The notes beneath the pieces were generated by a model. That model saw nothing but the letters and a program-made list of their open reading frames with translations. It made no database searches and was not told the origin of the DNA. Below are positions 1 to 12,400 of a stretch of 64,000 bases of DNA, piece by piece. How positions within the stretch are numbered: position 1 is the stretch's first letter; every line of letters begins with the position of its first letter. The stretch covers positions 17,918,001 through 17,982,000 of the forward strand of contig OZ017804.1 in NCBI GenBank assembly GCA_963969395.1, given 5' to 3'. This DNA is from Pseudoscleropodium purum. Taxonomy: Eukaryota; Streptophyta; Bryopsida; Hypnales; Brachytheciaceae. Made by a program: the position numbers and the translations under genes.

Positions 1-2571
1 TATTTCATCACCAACGTCCGTAGCTGTACTTATTCACAAATCTAAGGATGTAGAAAGAATGGTTGCATTATGAGTCATAATGCTTTTCTGACTAGCCAAT
101 GGAGTGGTGACAAATCTGCCTTGAAAATTGGACTTGGCATTACAAATAGATAAGGAAAGAGTACCTAGCTTTAGCCAGAGAAAAGTGCATGTGCAGGTGT
201 ATGCAATATAAGTAGACCCTACTTTTAGCAACGTCGGTGTCCATTAGTAGAGAGATGAAGCCCTAATAACTTGTCTTGAGTTGACATGGCAATATCCATA
301 ATTTGAAATTTCGATTATCACTCATTATAATCAACCAAGGATTGTTAAGATGCCTTTACTGATTGGCCTTGTCAATACAATGTCTTTAGAGTATAGCATA
401 TGGTTGTACGTTTTTGCTTTGATATATTTTTTGCTACAATCTGTAGGTCATATACTTGTAGTATAGGAACAATATTAGGTGGGAGAGTTGGCCCACATGA
501 GAAGGAATGTGCCAAAGAAGATGACATAAAATAATTGAATTAGAGTGACAATTTGAATATTGTAAAATTCCTTCACATTATTGTAAATCAATGTTGGGTG
601 AATGTAAGCTAATTCGTGCAAACATTTGGGATGAAACTTAGTGGAATATTGAATGAATGTGGATGAAAGTTGAATGAAATGGAAATGACAATCACATTGT
701 TTGAAATAGAAAGAAATAGTATTAACCATCTAACATTGATTGCATCTAAAATATTGTGAACTATCATATTAGTGCACCCTACAAATTGAAATGATTTTGA
801 ATTAATGTAAATTAGAATTATTAATGGAGTGTGTAGGAATTGTATTAACATGTGTATTATTTTTAAGAAAGAATAATCATGTTGAATCCAATTTATTTAG
901 AACCTTGCAAAATGTAGGGAATCTATAGTAAACTCAATTATTCCTTTAAAAGGATAGAAACTTGAAGGAAAAGAATTGTAATTTCAAGTTCAAAAACTCT
1001 ATCACCCTATTTGATAACTACACATGATTGTGACCCCTAACTTATTGCATTACAATGCATATTCATCTTCATTTCAGAACCAAAATATAGATATGTCATT
1101 CTCCTCTTATTCATGTGGGGCAACTCTCAAAAGACAATAATAACCATTATAGATTTTAGATATTTTAGAATTTAGAAAGGATTTACATAATAATGCAATT
1201 AGGTAGAGGTTGCAATTAGTTGTACTTACCTTATCAAAATTTTGGCATAGAGGACCTTATTTGAAATATTGAATATTATTATTTTTCTTTATTCTCATAT
1301 TATAGGTTAAATCTCCTTTCTAATGCAATAGTTTAGACAACCTTCTCTACTCATAGTTCAACATTATAGCTCATGCTTCTTACTTCTACTTCTAGTCAAT
1401 TCATGACTAAATTCGTAGAAAAAAATAAGGCACTTGTAATAGTAAAAAACTTACTTGTTTCTATTTCCATTGGCACCCATACACCAAGGGTAACTAGTCC
1501 ATGCCAAACAAAAGGCCCATGCCAAACATCTAGAGAATGTCCCATTATAGTCTTGCATCAATTCATGACAAAAAAAACTTCAAAAAATGAGGTTTGGGCC
1601 ATATCTGGTTGAATTAGTTGCCACAACCAATGTCTTGGATGACAATGACAGAATCATGCATTAATGATTGCAATAGGAACTTCTACCTTTTGATTTTAAA
1701 ATTCATCACAAGAAGTGACTTTTTTCAGCCTTCATATTGTAAGCATGTTAAAAAATATTGTGAGCATGTTAGGAAATATTGTGACCACTTTTGATGAGTA
1801 AGACGACCATTATGTATACACTTTTTGTTGGTATGGGGATAGTTTAGAGACTCTTTTGGACCAATTGGGTTGCACACTTCAAAAATTTTAATTCATACTT
1901 TGCCAAAAAAAATTCAATTACTCTCTCCATTTCTCATATTTATGTTTAAGTGGATTACTTTTTTTAAAATTTTCAACAATGCTAGTAGGCAAACCAATCA
2001 TTCTACATTTCATAGGCTCGTTTTCCTTAACCTCTTAATGCCTCAATACTATTTTGAATTTTTGCACATTTTTGCTTATCCTATGCTAGGGTCAGATTTG
2101 TTAAAAAATAATTCAAAAAATAATCGAATACGGAATTTTATGATATTTTCAGAAATTATAATGTAGCATAATTGAATAGTGTAGAGAATATTAATGAAAG
2201 TAATCTTAATCTTCAAAAAAACCACAAAGACAAAACTATGAGTACCAACAAAGCCCTAAGTACTAATAAAGTTGTAAATATTGTAAAGGTCATGAAATAT
2301 TCCTAACCATGTAAAATGAACTTCCAAAAATTCTAAATCAATTAAATGAAAAAATTTACCAAAAAAATGATTTCATATGGGGCTTGTATGTACATTATAT
2401 CTTTGTATGGAAATATCATATATTGACCACAATTTCATGAAATTAGTCATTAAAGAAGGTTGTCTTTTCAAGATTCAAATATCACATTGGATGAATGAGA
2501 AGTTAGTTGGACTAAATAGTGCTTGGAAGCCCTCCATCCACTCATCATCCAAAACATGGACATTGGACCAC
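1..2571. other. AT-rich intergenic DNA, no gene seen
   Basis: No open frame here has a recognisable product or gene-like composition. The stretch is dominated by A/T runs. A TTACCTTA motif near 1225 resembles the end motif of the TAAGGT MITEs described elsewhere in the window, but no partner arm was found. Confidence 0.6.
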
Positions 2572-3499
2572 TTAACCCCTAAAGTCCCAAGGCTGATTTT
2601 CTATCAAAAACCACTCAAAACTGTCATTTTTGTTGCATTCATCCAAGAAAAAAACAAACAAACATTTTTTTAGAATCTAACCATAAGATCTTGTACTTCA
2701 CTTGTCTTAGCTCATGTCGTAAAAATTTCATGAAATTTGATCGTATAGATTGGAAGATATTAGCATTCAAAGTTGAGAAAGAAATTTTTTTTTAACACTA
2801 GCCTGCAATTTCAGATGACTTTGACCGCCAATTGTGGAATTCTTTTGCACTATAGACTTTGAATTTAAAAATATTTATGTTGAAGAATTGAGTTGAAAGT
2901 CTAGGAAAAAAATTCAAAAAAAAACAATTGATTTCCATTCTCTAAAAAAATGCTAAGTAGAAGTAGGTCCAAGATTGGAAAAAAACCTAAATTGTTAATA
3001 ACTCCAAGATGGGATTGAAAGACAATAATTTCAATGGTGAGATTGTTTTAGCAAGCAAACACAACATTCTCCAAAAAAATTGTGGAAAATTGTGAAAATT
3101 GCATTTAGAAATGAATCCTAAAAGTTATTTTTTCAAGAAGATGCTGAAATTGCCTGAAATACAAGTTTGTCCTTTACTTTCTCATTATTAATCCAAATAG
3201 AATGAATCAAAGATTCACATGTAGACAAAAATGAAACATTCCAAAGGAAAAATAATTAAAATTTATTTTGATTTTTTGCAATTTTTTTTGGGCTGCCCAT
3301 CAAGTTCAATTTCAAGCTTTTTGTGGTATAACTTTTGCTTCGGGGAACCAATTGAAATAAAAATTATATTCCCTCATAGATAATTAGTTTTTCTATCTTA
3401 AGAAAAAGTTTCAAAACAATTCACCAAAAATTGAGGTCATAGGAATGTGCTCGAAATTTGATTTGTCCCTTGAGGGGACAATGGGAATTTAGGGGTTAA
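2572..3499. repeat. Dispersed TIR repeat, family A, copy 1
   Basis: The copy opens with TTAACCCCTAAAG and closes with TTTAGGGGTTAA, an inverted pair. The interior shares diverged text with the copies at 6634, 15903 and 32566, including the phrase about AAAAACYRYCAAAACTGTCATTTTT just inside the left end. It is 928 bp, close to two of the other copies (913 and 931 bp). No transposase is visible, so it would be a non-autonomous DNA transposon or its relic. No target-site duplication could be identified. Confidence 0.55.
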
Positions 3500-3567
3500 A
3501 GATTAAAATAACTCTTTAATAGGTAGTCACTAGTAAGTATGCAAACAACACTAATCAAATTCACTAT

Positions 3568-4935
3568 AAGGTAACTACATCTAAAATTGCACAAATGAGC
3601 TCAATAGCATGACTAAAATGATCTAGAAAATTAACAACTATTGTTTCACATTGGTGAAGGACCAAGAATCAAAATGCAAGTAGTCCCATAATTTTTGGAT
3701 GCATAGCGAATTAGTGTTACAAATTTTCAAATATGCAAGATATAGGGTGCTAAAAGTATTAAGTAAGTGATGCCAAAATGCATTTGATGTGCATGAAAAA
3801 ATGACACTAATAGTATCAAAACATGTCTTAGAAAAGAAGTTAAAATAACAAGAAAGTGTACTTGAAATTGAGCACTTGTAAGGTTGCTACCTCATCAATA
3901 CTATAAATAGAATTGCATGGTACTCAAAATAATCCCCAACTCTACCTTACACTTGTCCTTATAATGTGCACCATTTTGGGTATCCTCTCTAGTCAATTTT
4001 CCTTCAAAAATAGTGGTCGGCTTTGAGGAGCGGCCCATTTTAGGTGTAGTTACTATAGAGGCTCTCAATATCATATTCCAACAAAACGTAAGTTGACATT
4101 CAATATGGATTTGGTGATTTTCCACAAGTTATTGTTGTCTATTGTAAAATCTTTCAATTCATGTGCAAAACAATTAACTTATTCCTATCAAGTTGGACAA
4201 TAAAAAATGACCTTAGGATATGTTTGCACTTAGTGTTAAAAAAATATATTCTTACTGAGGGTCTTAGGAACGAATTTAGGCCTAATTCTGGACTCAATTC
4301 ACATTGCAAACATCACCAATAACACCAAGTGCAAACATACCTTTAGAATCCAAAAAAATTCAATTTAATCTATGTTTAAGTTATTAAATGGGTAGGGATT
4401 GTACCATCATTTGTTAGTTCAAAGTGGGTCGCTGGCTTGTCTGCTGAGCTCACTATGTCTATGAAACTAGGAGAGGAAGATGCTACTTTTTGACAAAATT
4501 TTGTACAAACAAATTTATAAAGAATTAACCTTTCTTTGTTGGATACAAGTCAGTTACCAGTTATTGAATACAAAATGATATCCTCAACCATCCTTAGTTT
4601 GGGAAAAAATTTATGCAGTCAGTCCATTTTTTTGTCTCCTGTAACGTAACTACACCTAATTTGGACGGCTTTCTAAAATTGACCACTCTAAATTTTTGCC
4701 TATAATGTACACTCACTCTTCATGAGAGTCTATAGTTGATTTTAGAAACACTGTCTATTTTTCACAATGCTTTGAAAATTTGTAGTTTAATCATATGGTG
4801 TTCAGAAAAATGCATTTTTAGAGAATTTAGAATCTCCTTTTGATTACTAGCAAGATCCCACAATAAGTGATTTCAATATAATAATGGAAACTATGCGGAA
4901 TTGCTTATTTGTGTAATTTTAGGTGTAGTTACCTT
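3568..4935. mobile_element. Candidate TIR element with AAGGTAACTACA ends
   Basis: The left end reads AAGGTAACTACATCTAAAAT (3568 on). The right end is its inverted partner with AAGGTAACTACACCTAAAAT on the - strand. The match continues for about 33 bp as far as CACAAATRAGC. Inside there are further single copies of the same motif near 4037 and 4640, suggesting nested insertions. No protein is encoded. Related single ends occur near 38275 and 58692. The two ends could belong to different insertions, so the element boundary is provisional. Confidence 0.5.
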
Positions 4936-6157
4936 AGTGGGGTAAAATACAATTGTCTTGGGCATTGTTGTACTCTCAATTTGCAATGAAATCTTCTTTT
5001 TCTTTGCTTCAAGAAAAAATATATATAAATATTTAAGGTAGGCACCCCTTAAATGCGTCATTGATCTAAAATTTCCATCATCACTCTAGGTACATTTCCA
5101 AAATCAATATGTACATGCGTAGAAGAAACAATTTTAGAACCTCTACCAAAAAAACCTTGATCCTTTGTAACTTTTTGCATATAAAATGTTGCATTCTTTG
5201 GTGCATTGCAACCTCCTTTCACTTGCCAACAAGAAAATATAAAAATTTGATCAATCTAATAATAATAAATAGGCATGATAGTAAATAGTTGCATTTTCAT
5301 AGGGCCTATTTTAATTAGGTTTGAATGGATGATATTAGATTAACCATATGGAGTTGTCATTTTATAAGATTAATGATTATCTTGTCATATATTTGGTTTA
5401 TTCTAATTTTGTGAATTTAGTGATGCTAGAAGATATTTGATCTCAAAATTTCTTATCCTTCAAAGGACATTTGCAAGCCCAAGGGGCATTTTCAATCTTG
5501 AATTTCACATAGTTCTTAATTATAAATGTTTTAAAGCTTGACTAAAAAGATTTCACTCCAATGATTTACTTAGTTTATTTTTGTTGTGTATTTTTTCAAA
5601 TTTTTTAAACTTATAATTTATGTGACACTTTGAAGGTAGCATCTTCAAAGGTAAAAATGCACCCTTTTGAACATGTTCTATAGAATTTCTCTTGGTCTAA
5701 CCTCAAGGAATACACCAATTACATCATGTTTATTGTTAATTGTATATATTTTTTTAACAATGGATGAACACAAACAAATCTCAAATACACAATAAGTGTC
5801 TTTTTTTTATCCATTACTTTTTTCTAAAGATTATTGTATTAGTTTTTTAGCATTTATACAATATAGATTATAAAGACTTTGCTTACAAATATTATATCAT
5901 TTAAAGGATATTAGTAAATCTAACCTCAAAATGTAACTTTTTAAATTAAAAAATGACCCTTCAAAAATGACTTGTATAAAAAGGTAATATAAAATATTCA
6001 AAAATCACTTTGTTTAGAACTTAACATTTTGAACTTAAGGAGAACAAATTCTTACAAAAATTATAAATATTCAATCTACAATTGATTTAAAAAAGAACTC
6101 AAAACTTTTTGCTTGAATTTTATTGATTATTGGTTTATATACTAGTTGATCTAATTG
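4936..6157. other. AT-rich intergenic DNA, nothing recognised
   Basis: No gene, RNA or clear repeat boundary was seen. The block is very AT-rich with many short A and T runs. Confidence 0.6.
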
Positions 6158-6165
6158 TATAGATA

Positions 6166-6477
6166 CAGGGTTGATGAATCTCTACGTCCACCCGAAAAAA
6201 GCGTCCGTAACCCGGACGTCTGGACGTCCGGACGCACAGACGCCGGCGGACGTAGCGTCCCGACCGTCGTTGGAAAGCGGACGGGCGGGCGGACGGCCCG
6301 AGGCGGATGCCCAGATCGTGCGGACCACATCAGTCCGCGTGTTGATCGGACAGTTGTAATTGGGCGGACAGACGGACGGGCGGATGGGGGACAAGCGGAT
6401 GCTGCGTCCGCCGGGACCACGAATGTCAGCGAACGCTGCGGACACAGCGTCCACGTCCGGACGTCGTGTCAACCTTG
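6166..6477. mobile_element. GC-rich hAT-type MITE, copy 1
   Basis: A 312-bp block of very high GC and CpG content stands in AT-rich DNA. It begins CAGGGTTGAT and ends GTCAACCTTG, so the termini are inverted (CARGGTTGAY). It is flanked by an exact 8-bp direct repeat TATAGATA (6158-6165 and 6478-6485). An 8-bp target-site duplication with a CA-starting TIR is the hAT superfamily pattern. The interior is packed with CGTCCG/CGGACG words and palindromes such as GGACGTCC. Long open frames on both strands are a side effect of the GC content and show no known domain. A second family member lies at 50355-50607. Confidence 0.8.
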
Positions 6478-6633
6478 TATAGATATGATTTGAAAAATAT
6501 ATTTTACAATTTTTGTTTGATCACAATTATCATTCTTAGTTGCATTTTATAATACTTCTTCATTACTTTTTCGGAAACAACTAGACAATTTCCACTTCTC
6601 CATAATTTTGGAAACTTGGACTATCCCTAGTTT

Positions 6634-7837
6634 TTAACTCCTAAAGTTCCATGACTTGTTTTCACCAAAAATGCTCAAAAACTGTCATTTTTAATACAAG
6701 TATCAAATTTTTGAAAAAAAAACTTTTTTTGACACATATAACCATAAGACCTTGTAGTATGATAACTTGAGAATATGTGGTAAAAATTTCAAAAAATTCC
6801 ACCTTGAGGATTGCAAGATATTAGCATTTAAATTCACTCAAATCATTTTTTGGACCGTGCAAAAAACAAGGCAACTACACTTCACAAGCTCACTATTCTA
6901 TAAAAAATGACCAAAATGGTGGTTCTTCTTTGGATTATTTTTCCTAGACAATTTTTCTATATGCTTAAAAAATCTCAGATCATTTGGAATTGTACAACAT
7001 ATAGGAAAAAAATAGTAAGTGGGTAGTAGTAGAGAATGATGTAAATTACTAAATTATTAAGAATTTAATTATGGAATTGAAAAATGACAACCCCCAATGG
7101 TTGAAATGTTGGAATAAACAATCTAAATCTTATGATTTTATTTTTTTTCAAAAATATTAAAAATTGGATAAGATAAAAGATTTCAAAAGTTTATTTTAGA
7201 GTAGGGAATCCATAACTATGCACAAACTAAAAAATTCTCATAACTTTTGACTCATAGATCAAAATGGAATGATTCAAAGCTTTCCATTTATATACAACTC
7301 TAAATAATCAATTTCAAGTTTTTGTTTTTGAAAAAAGTGATCTTTTTTTATCTGCCCAAATTGCCTAGTTACGGAAAAATGTAACATATTAGGCTATAAC
7401 TTTTGACTTCTATTTCCAAATATCATGAAATTTACTGTATACAAAAAATATTTCTTGTCCCCACATTCTATAAAAATTTGGACCAAAAATACGGAAATTT
7501 CTAGTCACATGCACCTACCCAAAATTTCCATTAGAAAATTTTCTAGACATTAAGAGGGCTACGAGTCTTCAATCATTCCTTGGATTGTGAACTAGCCGAA
7601 ATTGGTTGCCTAACGTGGAATTGCGAGTGCCACTTCAACTTAAAAAATAAATTCAACTTTGTTTTTCATTTTAAGAAATTAAAAAAAAATCTCAAAATTT
7701 TCATTTCGGACAACGTGGCATTTGCTTCATTGTAGGGGGAACTACAAGGGCTAGGTACTTGGAACAACCCTCCCTAACCACAAAAAATCCTCTAATGTAT
7801 GTAGCCAAAATATATAGCTTGGTCCTTTAGGAGTTAA
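6634..7837. repeat. Dispersed TIR repeat, family A, copy 2
   Basis: The ends are TTAACTCCTAAAG (left) and CTTTAGGAGTTAA (right), an inverted match over 13 bp. The interior is closely parallel to the copies at 15903 and 32566, for example around 6760-7000 and 7200-7330. At 1204 bp it is about 280 bp longer than its relatives. The extra sequence lies in the right third, where the text after 7560 resembles another repeat, so a nested insertion is likely. Confidence 0.6.
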
Positions 7838-10800
7838 GGGACTACGAGTTATTATTATTCAAAGTTTCCTACTTCTAACAAATCAATAGTGTACTTTTCT
7901 AAATAAAATTAGCATAGTATATTCAATTTGTATAATACATCTTTTATATAAATTTTGGGAAAGTTCAAATGATTTATTGATATTTTTACAATAATTTAGA
8001 AAGAAGTGACTTTATGATTGCATATTTGTACCTAATTTCATGGTACACAAGTCACTAACTAAATTGTTCAATTTACATCCTTTGAAAAGAATCATAAAGA
8101 AATGATTGGGTCAACAACGAGATTTTTTACTATTAACTTACTTAATTCTTGTTTTCCACCACGCATCTTTATAATTGAAGTCCAAAAATAATAAAGAAGT
8201 TCAATTTTCTTTAAAACCCATATTTAAAGTGAAAATTAGGATGAAGAGTTTTTACTTAGAAAACAACAATAGTACTAGTATTTTGAAAAATTATAGAAGA
8301 ATTAATAAGACTCTCTTGTTTTTTGCACTATTAGTTAGTGATGCTCATTGAAGATTTGAGGTTTCGATGGCCTATTTTTAGTTTGGGAGACCTTAGTTTG
8401 GTAGAAATTCAATCCTCATACAAATGTGGAAACCTAAAAGGAGTGGTTGTCAAAATAGGTCACTTTCCTATAGAGAATAAGCATGCAATGGAATAATGAA
8501 CTCAAATAAAGCACAAAGTAAGAGCGACAATGGACATGGAGGTGAATTGATTACATTTAATGATGGATAAAGTAGCTTTCATTTCAAGCAATCATTATTG
8601 AAGGTTAAATTTTGTTTTTTTCAACAAAATTCTACTTCATATATACCAGTTTCTTCACAATTCTAAACCAAAACATTTGAAAGGTAATTATTGCAAAATT
8701 CATAATAAGATTCTTTTAATTTTCATTCAATGTAGACATCTTAGTAAATTTACTTTAAAACATTCACTAGTTTTTCTATTTCATTGAATGGTTTGATGTT
8801 TGTTCAAAAAACTTTGATTCATTCTATTTTATTTTCCCATGTGTCCTTCAGGAGACAATCAAAGATTGGATTTGGTTCCTATCATCTTAGTTTTGGGCAT
8901 GATTTCCAAAATTTCTTTTAGATAGAAAAATAGATTAGCTTCTTCAAAATATCATTTTTATTTAAATCCATCCCCATGAGCAAAGTTATGCCAAATGAAG
9001 CTCAAAATAGTTGAACTCAAGCATCACAAAAACTTGAAATAATCTCTCTCTCTCTCTCTCTCTCTAATAATTTGATTATATATAGAAGTATTAATTCATT
9101 TAATTTCGATTAGTATTGTTATATGGAGCATCTAGTATTGCATGTAGTCTTTTCATTTTCTTCAAAAATTAACAAATTGGATTCATTTAACAAAATTTTC
9201 ACAATTTTTAGAAAAATTTGGACAAGGTTTATTTTGTTTGTCAAAATGATTATGCCATTTGAATTAGTGTGCTTCAAGTTCAATTTACAACTATTATTGA
9301 TTTAATTTTTCCTTCAATATAGTACCTATTTCTGCTTAATAATTTTTTTGAAGAATGGAAACCAAGTTGTTGTTTTGAAGTTAAGAAAATTCTCAACTCA
9401 TTTTTTCAACATAATTTTTATATAATTCAAAATCTATAGTACAAAAATTTTGTGTTGAGAGGATTTAAAGTCTTATAATACAATATAGCAAGGTGCTAAA
9501 AATCTTGTTTTGTTCATCTTAAATACAAATACCTTGCAATCCACCTTGTCAAACTTTCAAAAATCTCTTCCACACTTTTTTATACAAGTCTACTAAATGA
9601 TCTTAGGGTTGGATATTCAAGCAATTAAATGTTTAGAAATTTTGCTCTTTGCATTGGAAATGACAATTTTGAATGTTTTTTGACCAAAAAATGACCTTGG
9701 GACTTTAGTGGTTTTAGATGTTGGGATATTTCTTTCTAAAATTTATTATAGTTTGACATTTGTAATGTTAACACAAAATTGTTGAATATTTTTAGCATTG
9801 TATGCTAATTTTCACACCATAATATTTTCAATTGTAAATTTTACTCTTTTGTTGGATGTCACTATTAATAGTATGGAAAATATTAGTATACTAGTTTTCA
9901 TAGAAAAATGTTAGTGAATAATTATAATATTGCATGGTAATTTTCAACCTTAATGTCTTCAACTATAGATTTAAACATTCAATTGATTATCACTTATAGT
10001 ACAGATAATAGGAAAGCCCTAGTTTAGGGTTGTTAAAATATAATATAATTAAAAAATACAATTGTATTTGAAGGAACATACAAATTTTTCTAATATAAAA
10101 AACAAATTATAAATCAATTTTCTCCTCAAAATATTCTTCAATTCTTTAAGGCCTAATTTATTTTTATTAAAAAAATACAATTGAGGGTAAATTATTTGAA
10201 GCAATAGTCGTGGCTTGTGCACTCATGTGCCCTCAATTTATGGCTTCAATTGTTTGACTTCATGATTATATTGATTCCATGCCCATATTGTAGCTTCATT
10301 CTATGGCTTTATTTGTTTGGCTTCAAAATTCTATTGCCAAGTTGTCTCATTGTCTATCCACACTTAGTGTACATTATATTTGTCAACATATAAAATGTAT
10401 CACCAAATATTAGTTAAACAAGTTCCAACCTAAAGGTTGTCACTAGGATTATATCCTTGTTTATTTTAGTGTCATTTAATTTTCTTCAAAAAGATTATAG
10501 ACAATAGATTTAAGACAAAAGTTGTCAAAAACAATTTATTTTAGGGTAGTGTGAAAAAATGAAAAAATATTCACTTTTTTAATAGTCTAATATGGGAATG
10601 TGTAAGTTTCTTGGTGAAGTCTTGATTGCATAGATTGAAAGATTATAGCATTTGAATGTTGTATCCGATATCATATTAGTTACATACTAGCCACATTTTT
10701 TAAGTAGAAGAAGAATTTTGCACATGCTTACTCAAAATTGCATACCTTTCCAAAAAATTGTATACAATATAATTAACTTCTTCTTTTTCTAAAGAAAAAC

Positions 10801-11399
10801 ACGGGATTCAATTCCAAGAAAAAATTACAACTTGCAACATAACATTTGATTCAAGTATTCAATTAGAAAATTAATTGTATTCTTGCAAAGGCCATTTATG
10901 TCTACACATTGTGTCAAAGTTTTAGAAAGATTCATTTCAAATTGACTTTATATAAACCTATTCCAACTTCCAATTGATTTTTCCTTCAAGATTAATAATA
11001 TAACTTATTAATGTACCATTGATGTAAAAGAATGTCAATATTATTATCATTATTTCCAAATCCCTTCAAAAATTATATATAGCCATTTAAAAAATTTGAA
11101 GTTTAGATTTTCAAAACAACCTAATAACTATTTTTATTTTCATTTAGAAAAAAATGATAAAACAAGAGTTTGTTTTTACTCTAATATTTTATTATTTATT
11201 CTAAAAAATATCATTGATTAGAAAAAATGCACTTAAACTAAATTAGATTTAGACTTTACTTTTGTGGTTCAAAATAACATCTCATAAATTTGGATATCAG
11301 TTATAAAAATCAAGCTCAAGACTATTATAAAAGATACATTTTGGAAGGTCTTCCAATGTAGTTCTAAACTTCAAGTTCATTATTACTTCTTAATTGATT
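7838..11399. other. AT-rich intergenic DNA
   Basis: No gene was found. The stretch contains a CT microsatellite (listed separately) and a short tract near 9690 (TTGGGACTTTAG) that also occurs near 49040 and 21073. This points to degenerate copies of dispersed repeats without definable ends. Confidence 0.55.
9043..9065. repeat. TC dinucleotide microsatellite
   Basis: An uninterrupted run of about eleven TC units in AT-rich intergenic DNA. Confidence 0.95.
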
Positions 11400-12400
11400 G
11401 GAAGACTTGCAATGACTATCTAGAGTAGCATTGCTTGTGTCACTCCCTCTCTAATCCTTGATATGAAGAAAAATATCCTTCTTTAGGATTCTTTAACAAA
11501 GTCAAAATGTCACAAAGCATTGTTAATCAACCCTCCCCCTACCTCTATCCTTTTGAAGACAAGATAATGCCCCTTTATACACTTGGAAGTGAACTCAGTT
11601 ATAACAATATGTAGAGAATCACCGTTGGCTAGCTAGGAAGTTGCAACCCTTGTGCCACTGGATGAGTAGGGACGTTGCAAAAGAGTCATTGTGTGGCTAG
11701 GAAGTTGTCATGCTAGAAACTCCCATTCCTACGGAAGCAACCAAAAGTGGGAACCCCCAAACATTGGTTTAATTAACAATGCTATGCACATTGCGGCTTT
11801 GAATTCTTATCGAACCTCGACAATTGGAAATCTTTTGCTATCCTATTCCCATTCTGGCTTGGTATGAAAAAGGAAAAGGGGACCTTGCCTTGTCAAAGAG
11901 GGAGAAAAAAAAGTGATTCCACGTGTTCCCTTCCTACTCATGCACAACTTAGATTCCAACTGCAAAGTGTAAAACTGAATTTGTCTCTGATTCTGTCCAT
12001 TGTTCTGACCCACAAATCCCAATAGCCGGCAATTAAAAGTCGTTTACACTACTACCCCCACCGTCCCCACCGTGGAAAAGTTCCCATTCTCTTGTTATGA
12101 CTGAGTGTTCACAATGTTATATATGAGTTTTATTTCGTTGATTTCGCTGCTCAAGGAGCTTGGGTGGCAACAGGAAACAAGAGACATCTGCTTGACATGC
12201 ATGACAAGCCGTTTATGTTTCGTTGGGATTCGAAATTCTGGATCGATTGAGCTTAAGTTACCTGGGTAGGCTGCATGCGTGCATGCATGCCATGCATGGA
12301 GCTGGTAATTTTACCTTGAAATCTGGGGCCGCAGTTCCAATAATGTAGGAGGCTGTAAAAGCGACCCTTTAAGGGCTGATCTGCCTTTTTCATAAGTTTG
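11400..12400. other. Higher-GC intergenic island with RY motifs
   Basis: The base composition rises relative to the flanks, but no exon with a recognisable product was found on either strand. At 12273-12299 there is a cluster of overlapping CATGCATG-type RY words. The block may be a relic of a gene or promoter, but nothing ties it to a neighbouring gene. Confidence 0.3.

Noticed and set aside
6151..6493. Four overlapping open frames of 62-112 codons on both strands
   Set aside because: They are a by-product of the stop-poor GC-rich hAT MITE. The residue content is the repeated CGTCCG word read in different frames.
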